Source: Cytospora piceicola
Taxonomy: Eukaryota > Ascomycota > Sordariomycetes > Diaporthales > Cytosporaceae
Assembly (NCBI GenBank): GCA_023375675.1
Contig: JALQBC010000030.1
Span: 372,001-436,000 of the forward strand
Reading direction: 5' to 3'
DNA: 64,000 bases
Both the position numbers and the translations under genes were made by a program. Below the pieces are notes generated by a model. It did no database searches. It saw only the letters and a program-made list of their open reading frames with translations, and was not told where the DNA came from. Positions 56,751 to 64,000 of this stretch are shown piece after piece; the stretch's first letter is position 1, and each line of letters starts with the position of its first letter.

Positions 56751-57838
56751 CAACAGGCTCATCAAAGATACGGGCGAAACAATGGTAGTCTCCATATACC
56801 AATATCAGTACTTGTTTCATGTATTATTTCAATCAAAAGCTCAATCGCCAAGCCAAGTCTTTAAGCAACTACACATTCATAAACTGTTTACACGTATGTG
56901 TGTTTCCTCCATTTTACATATCAAGAGGACATTGGGGGAAGGGATACATGTGAAAAGGGGGCAGATTGCATAATGGTAGCGACCAGTTGACAGCTTTGTG
57001 AAAGTAATGCGATTTTGCATAACAATTGATTCAAACTACTTCAATACCTAGCTGTAAATATACAGCTTCCATTCAATGTTGTCTCTTCCCAATCCAAGGG
57101 TCCAGGACCCCGTACCTGGTCAAATATGTATCAATCTTACAAGAGTTCTTGCGGGGAAACCAGATGGAAATTTGTTCCTGTCTCAAACTTCAAGATGAAA
57201 TATTCCAAGGCTTCCCTGGTAAGCAGAGTGCGACGGGAAACACAATTGGTCAATGACGCAGACCACCGGGCCCCTAATTGACATGCTATCAGAACCGTGT
57301 CCGGTGCGACTTGGGTCTTGCTCGTCATCGACGAAGTGCAGTTCACTGAAGGTCAGGTTAGCATGGCCGGTTCAATATAACCATCGACGTACGTTGCAGA
57401 CCTCGACATCACTTGAATGCTTTCAAAGCTGGGAAGTTGACAAGGTGGTCTCCTCCGCGCAATAATTGTCCAAGACATTTACCTACACCCCGTAGGTTAC
57501 TTGTAGGACGGAAGGATGATAAATATAGCTCCTCTCTGTGTGATCTAGCTGCCCTCCCATGTTTAGGTTCCACCACGGCCTTCAATGTCTAAGATGAGAT
57601 CCAGCTTCGATATGTTGCAGAAGGCCCCGAAAGAGGGAGGCGACAAGATCAAATCTACGCGGTGGGGGGGGGGGTGAGTTGATATGGCCCAAGTATATAG
57701 CCCTAACCCTGATATTTTGCCTTTCCGGAGCAGATCCATGGATGCTGTCGTTTGGTTGATATCGTCCCATTTCTCATCCCATGTTTGGCAACATCTTTAA
57801 TCTCTTGACCACATGCACCTTTCCTCCCAGGTAATTCC
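56751..57838. other. Gene-free region after the HET gene
   Basis: About 1.1 kb with no supported gene. A G-rich run of some 11-12 G lies at about 57662-57674. Short frames exist but lack splice context or protein-like features. Confidence 0.5.
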
Positions 57839-57846
57839 CTAGGCCA

Positions 57847-58260
57847 TAGGGATGCCCAAAAACACTGTTTTTTTCATAACACACTGTTTTTTGTATGGCC
57901 ATTGAAAAAAACTGTTTTTTACGTTTTTTACTCCACAATTACCATTTTGGGATTAGCGTATCCGGATATAGCCTAGTGCCACTAGTCACGTAACCAAATT
58001 TTGCCTGCCGGGTTTACGATCGAGGTCAAAGGCGACGATTCTGAAGACGAACTATCAGACCTGACAGATCTCGAATTAGGCTCGGAAGAAGAGTGATCAG
58101 AATGGCGCCCCTATGGCGCCCTCAGGGGCTGGTGATAGCCTTAATATTACCCCTTTTAGAAGGGCATTTCAAACACCATGTTTTTTTTGAAAAAATCTGT
58201 GTGATATAGCATTTCACACACAAAAAACAAAAAACAAAAAAAACAGGTTGGGCATCCCTA
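57847..58260. mobile_element. Non-autonomous hAT-type DNA transposon (414 bp)
   Basis: The element starts TAGGGATGCCCAA at 57847-57859 and ends with its exact reverse complement at 58248-58260, a 13-bp perfect terminal inverted repeat. Flanks are CTAGGCCA (57839-57846) and GTAGGCCA (58261-58268), an 8-bp target duplication with one mismatch. An 8-bp duplication with ends of the form YARGG is typical of the hAT superfamily. Just inside the left end are repeated ACTGTTTTTT words, probable transposase-binding subterminal repeats. The right subterminal part is A-rich. The centre keeps a 37-codon frame that may be the end of the lost transposase. The TIRs are intact and not RIP-mutated. Confidence 0.82.
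57986..58096 (+). pseudogene. Probable C-terminal remnant of a hAT transposase
   Basis: Inside the 414-bp element, 36 codons stay open to a TGA at 58094-58096. They read as a short hydrophobic start followed by a strongly acidic end (GDDSEDELSDLTDLELGSEEE-like composition with Asp, Glu, Ser and Leu). Acidic ends of this sort are plausible for a transposase C terminus, and the position fits an internally deleted element. The identity is inferred from the surrounding inverted repeats; no catalytic residues remain. Confidence 0.4.
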
Positions 58261-58268
58261 GTAGGCCA

Positions 58269-60600
58269 CCTTTTGTTCAACCAATGAGGATCTTCCCCTG
58301 CAGCTTGTTAATCATCCGAGCTAAAGAGCATGGCCTTGTGTGAAACCAATATGGGTAAGGGGATGTGATGCTTCTGTCCAATGTGGTGCGCTCGCAGAAG
58401 ACGCTGTCAATTCGGGTATGCGTCTCATGTCAGCCTCATCAATCCAAGCAACCGGCTCATTGAGGTCCCTCGCAGCGACGCTCTATATGCACCCTCAGTC
58501 CAAGCCGGCCCCAGCATGTACTGCTGCTTACCTTTCATCGTTTCACATAGTGTTAGCCTAGGAGATAGAGCCTCATATCACTCCCGAAGTTGTCTCTAAG
58601 GGTTCTGTTTGTCCTCCCCTCATGCCCCTTTCTCTTTGGCCACAAGCCACTTATCCGGAGCCAGTCTACACAACGCCTCCAAGGCCATGGGTCTTCCATA
58701 CCATCTTATTCCCCTTGATGTTTTGCTTGCCGTTCCATCCTCCCACGTCATTTTCCACAGCTTGCTCTTTTTTCTTTTGATTCGTCAAGGCATCGCTTCC
58801 TGAAAGCTTGCTTCGGGTGGTTGCGTGGGGGGATCTCTGATTGGAGGACTTGGATGGCAAACAGGGCACCGTAGGAACGATCGAGATTGCACGGTCGGCG
58901 TGCCTGACCCAGCTAATCGGTTTCATGAGGGTATTTGACGGAGGATCGTGTCGGTCGTCAGCTTCGAGTGGACGGTGCCTTTAGTGCTCGTTGCGGCTGA
59001 AGTGTCTTTCTGTTACGATTACTCCGCATGTTAGCAATTTGTATTCTGTCGCCATCCGCTCCCCGTTTGCCACGAATCACCTTGGAGACTGATGGTGAGT
59101 GGCCATGTTGTTTGTCGCAACCTTATATTTTCTTCCATCCTTGACTCCCGATGGCTACCTAAGTAGACAAGCGGTCCTGGGTGTTGATAGATTGCTTTTC
59201 TTTGGGTTGTCAATATTTCTCCGGGACATCGCTGCGTCCAGCCACGGATCTGCTCCTGCATGCCTTGCTCAAGTCTGCTGTATCGCGGTCTCGTCGTCAA
59301 ATGGGTACCCTCATCTTCACAGATAGCTAAGCATAAACGGCTGTCAATATTCTCACTTTGTTCCATGGGCCGCAGTTCGCAGTCGATCCGGGTAGACACG
59401 AAACCCGCCTATTTCCAGGCAACCCAGACGGATCTTACCATTCGGCGGGAGCCCAAGCCGTTGGACCAGCGTTGGTTCTGGGCATGCCGTTGTGCTTGTC
59501 GGGGTCTTTTGGCTTCTGTCTTCTACTGCGAGGTGTCTGAAGGCCAGCATTTGCTACCTCCAATGCGTGTCAGTTAGTGTGTACACCCGTGGATGTCTTC
59601 AGATCGCTGCGTGCCTGTACATCGAGTTCTATCTACCTAGGTAGTTAGTACCACAACGGCATTTGCGTAGCTGCAGCACTGCCATCATTATCCCAGGTGG
59701 TTGGAGCCCTTCGGTCCACAAGATGAACTTGTCAAATGGGAGATATGAGTCTGTAGACGTGGCTTGTTCGCTTTGCTCATGTGCTTGGGCTCTCTAGGCT
59801 GATCTTCATGGACTCTTTTCAGTGCTGGCCGTTACCGAGGCAACTTTGGAATCTCCAGGGCCTCTCTACCCAAATACCAGGAGTATATCCGTCCCAAGGT
59901 ACTTAAGTGGACATTGCCATTGCGCCTTCCTTCTCAGGCAGTCTCATCCATACGGCCAAAAACGCTGGAGCTCTCACGTTTTACCCTGCTGTAATCAACC
60001 TGCATAGATTTCTGCTGCCCCCTTGAACCTCAGCCGTCTCTCTTTCATATCAAGAGGCCATCAAACAAAACAAATACATACACTCCGCTCCCGGTCTCGG
60101 CCTTGCCAACAGCCGGGTGACAAATTGACATTGACTGCAACCCCTTTGACAGCCACTGGCATCTTGGAGGTAAGGTAAGTGGTCTCCTACACCTTAAGAG
60201 TAGTAATATGTCCTCCTGCACCACCACAGCATCCCATAGACTCCAGGCAATACCGAGACACTTGCATCATTGTCTCCCAGACCATTGTCCTTTAAGGTGT
60301 TTGCCTTCTCTAGCCATACACAGGTCATCCACTACAGGTTCATAACAACCCGGGAGTGGTGCGTTCCATTATCATTTAACCCGGCTAGCCCCATATCACC
60401 ACTGATTGTCCACCCTCTCTATCCTCCCCGGAACACACTCGATATCCCAAAAAGCCCACCTGAATATTCTCTCCGACAGAAGACAACTCTGCCTCGAAGC
60501 TACAGTGGGAATCCCGCATACTGACCGTTTTCGACCGCCCAGATAGGTACCTAAGTACTTAAGCCCTCTTCCACTCCGCCCAAAACCTGTCAACCGTTTC
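58269..60600. other. Gene-free region
   Basis: About 2.3 kb with no supported gene. CTACCTAGGTAG occurs at 59633-59644 and TAGGTACCTAAGTACTTAAG near 60543-60562. Short open frames on both strands show no family signal. Confidence 0.5.
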
Positions 60601-62201
60601 TTGCCTCCTACACATCGCGACCTACCACAACAACACAAACCAACAGCCAGCCTTGCGAGCAACCAGCTCCATCAGCCAACAACGACTACTCTGATCTAGC
60701 ATATAGATCAGAGGCACTCAGGTACGCAACTGATATATCATTTCTTCCATTTAGGTTTGGTCTCTGCCTCGTCTTTCCTCTCCTTCTTCCTTCTACAGAC
60801 ACAAACACTCGACCACCGTCAACACTTGACACGCAAACTTGGATTTGCCTTCCTGATCGAACCTTCCCATCTCAAAAACTTCTGAAGAATTGCGATCAGC
60901 CGCAAGGTCTGCTGCTTGATCGTGCAATTAAACATCTCCCTCATCCCTGCCCGTTGATCCTTTGACTGCATCGCGAAGCGTCTTGACAGGTAAAGCCTCC
61001 TTATACACCTTGCCTTGCCCCAAACACGAATCCAACCTTCCATTCTCAGTACACCAACCACTTGACATCGTCCTACTTGCCTGGTCTCATCAGTTCCTCA
61101 CCTGTGGCGTCTGCGGTCTCCTGCGATCTTCTGAACGCCGTCTCTGACCTCCTCATTCCACAGGTATTGCCTTTACTACCTCGTCTCAAACTGCATCTTG
61201 CCAGCATCACACTTCCATCCTCCCTACGCGCCGTTCCTTCCTTACTCCCTCGCAGTTTCTCATTCACTTACCTTCAAGGTTCTTTCCACATACGACTTTC
61301 TCTGTCCGCTAACGCTTCAGAAGTATCCAGGCAGCAACACTCGTCTCGTGGTTCTCAAACCTCGCAATCAATCTTCTTGACTGGTAAGCACAAGCACCGC
61401 TTCTTCCTCATCTGCCTTCACACCCATCCAAGCCCTTCTCACATCTTCACCATCCCACTCGCACTTTGAAGGCATCCAATACTCCCCAACCTTCCACCGT
61501 CATAATCTTTTCTGTCGTATCATCATCTTCTGCCTTTGGGCCACCACCTTTCCTCTGTCTCCGACTGAATCAGCTTGTTCAAATCCTCTCCAGACAGTCG
61601 TCGGCCACCGGTTCATCAGACCCAATACGTGCCAATACACAACCCAAGGTATGTTTTATCTGACTCTAGCATCTTGATACTGCTTTTCAGCACCCTCACT
61701 GTTTCAACTTTAATCGATTTCCCTGTTTTGATACTTGGCTTGCACTTCCTACAACAAAACCTCCACTTCTACTCATAATCAACTACTACCACCTACCTTC
61801 CTCCGATCCTGACATAGCATCTTCATGCTTTGCTGCTCAACCCTCTCAGCTTCCACTTGTGTGTCATCCACGTTTCCCTCGCTCTATCTTTACAAGCACA
61901 CCTTCCTCCGTTTCATTTGGTCAAGTTTTGGTTGGGTCCGCACAGCACCACTTACTTCCTAGAAGAAGTGCACAAGACTCTTACACATCATCGATACACG
62001 CAAACCTTCGCAAACTTGCCCGCTCCAGCTTTTGTTTCTCTACTTAACATCTCTGTCTTTTACTTTTTCGACTGTTCCCAATCCTGATCTTCATTTCCTC
62101 AAACTTCCCCCCACCGCCTAGTTCAGATCTGAGAGTTCTTGTATTGTCTTCTCTCATTCGTTCCACAACCATTCCAGCAACTAACAACCTTTTCAGCGAC
62201 C
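60601..62201 (+). promoter_or_regulatory. C/T-rich probable long leader of the Argonaute gene
   Basis: This 1.6 kb is markedly pyrimidine-rich on the plus strand, as are transcribed leaders of many filamentous-fungal genes. It contains several possible splice donors, including AG|GTACGC near 60720, CAG|GTAAAG near 60989, TG|GTAAGC near 61383 and AG|GTATGT near 61649, and many acceptor-like TTnCAG or TTTCAG words. A long, perhaps alternatively spliced, 5' untranslated region is the simplest reading. No coding gene is supported here. The transcription start cannot be placed from sequence alone. Confidence 0.35.
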
Positions 62202-64000
62202 ATGTCTCATAACCAGGGCGGCTACCTTTCCGTCCCGTCCTTTGACGGCCCTTCGGACACCCGGTCCAATACCTCTCATCGCTCGGGAGGCTCACACTCT
62301 CGACATGCATCCCAGCCCAGCGGATCTCATGTGTCCGCTTCGCACCATGGCTCACAGGCCCCAGGTAGTCACCCGCCTAGCAATGTGGGCGCTGGCTCTG
62401 GCTCTGTGGGGAGCCGTCCGCCTAGCAATGCGGGCGCTTCTCCCCAACCCCAGGGATACCCTAAGTCCCTTGGGTATGACCCTGGCCGTGACCGGAAGTT
62501 CGGTGACGACTTCAACAAGAACGTTGACCTCCCCCCTGAGGCCTATGTCCAAGTGAGTTCTCAATGGCACAACCAAAGCTCTGATGTGTATACTAACTCG
62601 GTGACAAGGGCAAACTTGACACTCCTTTTGCCCGCCGTCCTGGTTTTGGCTCCCAGGGCAAGAAGGTTGGTGTTCAAGTCAACCAATTTCGTGTCTTAAA
62701 CGTGCCCCTTCAGGATGTGGTTCAGTACGACGTGAGTTCTACTTTAAGACCGACCCCCATGCGTATTTTTTCTAACGTATCGCAGGTCTCCATCAGCCCT
62801 GATACCGAGAAGCCGTCCTTCATCAAGAAGGTATGGCATACTCCAACTGTCCAGGCCGGTCTCAAGAAGGACTCCAACTACGGCGTCATGCCACATTCGT
62901 GGCTTTTTGATGGCCGTAAGTTGTGTTGGTCCTTGAATAATTTCCCCCGCCTCAAGATCCAGGTCGACATGGACAAAGAGCAGGGCAGGGCACCAAGACC
63001 CGGCCGCAACAACAAGTTCGTGGTCCTCATCACGCGCAGCACCACAATCCGGCTGTCTTCTCTCAAGGCCTACCTCGAGGGCAAGATGGAGTGGGACACT
63101 CACGTTCTTGAGTGCATGAATTTCTTTGACCACGTCATACGCCAGTGGCCATCACAGAACTTGCTTGCGATCAAGAGAAACTTCTACGACACGGAGAAGT
63201 CCAAACCCTTCCCACTTTCGGAGCCTCACCGAATCATTGAGGGCATCAAGGGCATTTACGCCGCGATCCGCATGAACTCGTCCATGCTGACTGGAGGCCT
63301 CGGTATCGGCATCAACGTCGATGTTGCAAATACAGCTTTTTGGCGAGGCGACATCAACATGGCAGAATTTGTTCGCAACTATATCTGGTCCAGCAGCCGC
63401 GAATGGGATGGCTGCGGCTGGCCCCAGATTTACCAGGGGATGAAACCAGCCCATTTCGATGATTCGCAGCACCCTGGACGCAAGGTTCCGGGCATGTCAG
63501 AGATGTTCAGGGCTCTTCGGCGCCTCCACAAGCTCACCTTCACCGTGAAGCACCGCGGGAAGTCCAACGACAACAAGGTCTATACCATCAAGAACTTTGT
63601 CTTCAACTCCGAGAAGTACGGCAGAGAAGGCGCCAATGCGCGCAACTACAAGTTCACCCGAAACAAGGAAGAGACTACGGTCGAACAATACTTCAAGGAA
63701 CAGTATGGCGTCCGTCTTGAACACTGGCAAATGCCACTGATCGAGACCACTCGCGCTGGAGTCTTCCCCATGGAATGCGTTCTGATGAATCGCTTCCAGA
63801 GGTACAACTACAAGCTAGAGCCTGACCAGACGGCGAGGATGATCAAGTTTGCCGTGACCCGCCCTCCCCAGCGATCTCAGGCCATCATGGAGAATGTCAA
63901 AGCCCTGAAGTGGGTAGAGGACCCGTACCTGAGGGAATTCGGTATCAAGATCAAGCCCGTCATGGAGACCGTTCCGGCCCGCGTTATTGCCAATCCCAAG
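62202..64000 (+). CDS. Argonaute protein, 5' part (truncated by window edge)
   Basis: Argonautes bind small RNAs and silence matching transcripts; in filamentous fungi they act in quelling or in meiotic silencing. Three exons are visible (62202-62552, 62609-62731, 62786 to the edge; introns 56 and 54 bp, phase 0), giving 563 residues so far. The first about 115 residues are Ser/His/Gly-rich with a duplicated SRPPSNAGA-like word. ArgoN follows (GKKVGVQVNQFRVLNVPLQDVVQYD), then linker 1 (GGLGIGINVDVANTAFWRGD), the PAZ domain (about 420-530, YTIKNFVFNSEKYG, EQYFKEQYGVRLEHWQMPLI) and the start of linker 2. The MID and PIWI domains lie beyond 64000, so slicer residues cannot be judged. The first intron has a good branch-like TACTAAC. 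Whether it is a QDE-2 or Sms-2 type is undecided. Confidence 0.93.

Overview
The window is a piece of a filamentous ascomycete chromosome, most likely Sordariomycetes (Pezizomycotina). The reasons are the short (51-127 bp) GT..AG introns, the gene set (Bck1-type MAPKKK, HET-domain protein, RIP-like AT-rich block, Argonaute) and the GC-rich coding regions. All gene models below were assembled by hand from reading frames and splice signals; no database search was possible. Layout: positions 1 to about 9480 are an AT-rich block in which CpA/TpG dinucleotides are strongly depleted and no long open frame survives. It holds a series of degenerate tandem repeats (14, 15, 19, 32, 37-38, 48, about 64 and 66 bp units) and looks like repeat DNA mutated by repeat-induced point mutation (RIP). 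The composition changes sharply at about 9.48 kb to ordinary euchromatin. From about 11.4 kb to the right edge I support sixteen protein genes: BCK1 (cell wall integrity MAPKKK, -), a GH5 steryl-glucosidase-like enzyme (-), PRI1 primase small subunit (+), a secreted GH93 exo-arabinanase-like protein (+), TRM10 tRNA m1G9 methyltransferase (-), MSH2 (+), a small probable mitochondrial protein (-), a membrane protein with an alpha/beta-hydrolase-like HSQG motif (+), a VOC/glyoxalase-like protein (-), a four-TM protein with a long disordered tail (-), an RWD/DUF1115 protein (-), a CorA-like membrane protein (-), the histone chaperone ASF1 (-), RNA14/CstF-77 (+), a HET-domain protein (+) and the 5' part of an Argonaute (+), cut by the right edge before its PIWI domain. 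Several genes are arranged as divergent pairs sharing one promoter region: GH5/PRI1, TRM10/MSH2 and ASF1/RNA14. The two DNA-replication/repair genes PRI1 and MSH2 each carry two exact ACGCGT (MCB-type) boxes upstream, suggesting common G1/S control. There is no operon logic; most genes are unrelated housekeeping functions. The gene-poor interval between the HET gene and Argonaute (56.75-62.2 kb) contains a 414-bp non-autonomous hAT-type DNA transposon with 13-bp terminal inverted repeats and a 7/8-matching 8-bp target duplication. Genome-defence themes therefore sit at both ends of the window: a RIP-mutated repeat block on the left and an RNA-silencing Argonaute on the right. I did not find a convincing wholly new system. 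The best leads are the paired MCB boxes, the hAT remnant, the boundary gradient of the RIP block, a frameshifted coding-like fragment just outside it, and the GMN-less CorA-like protein.
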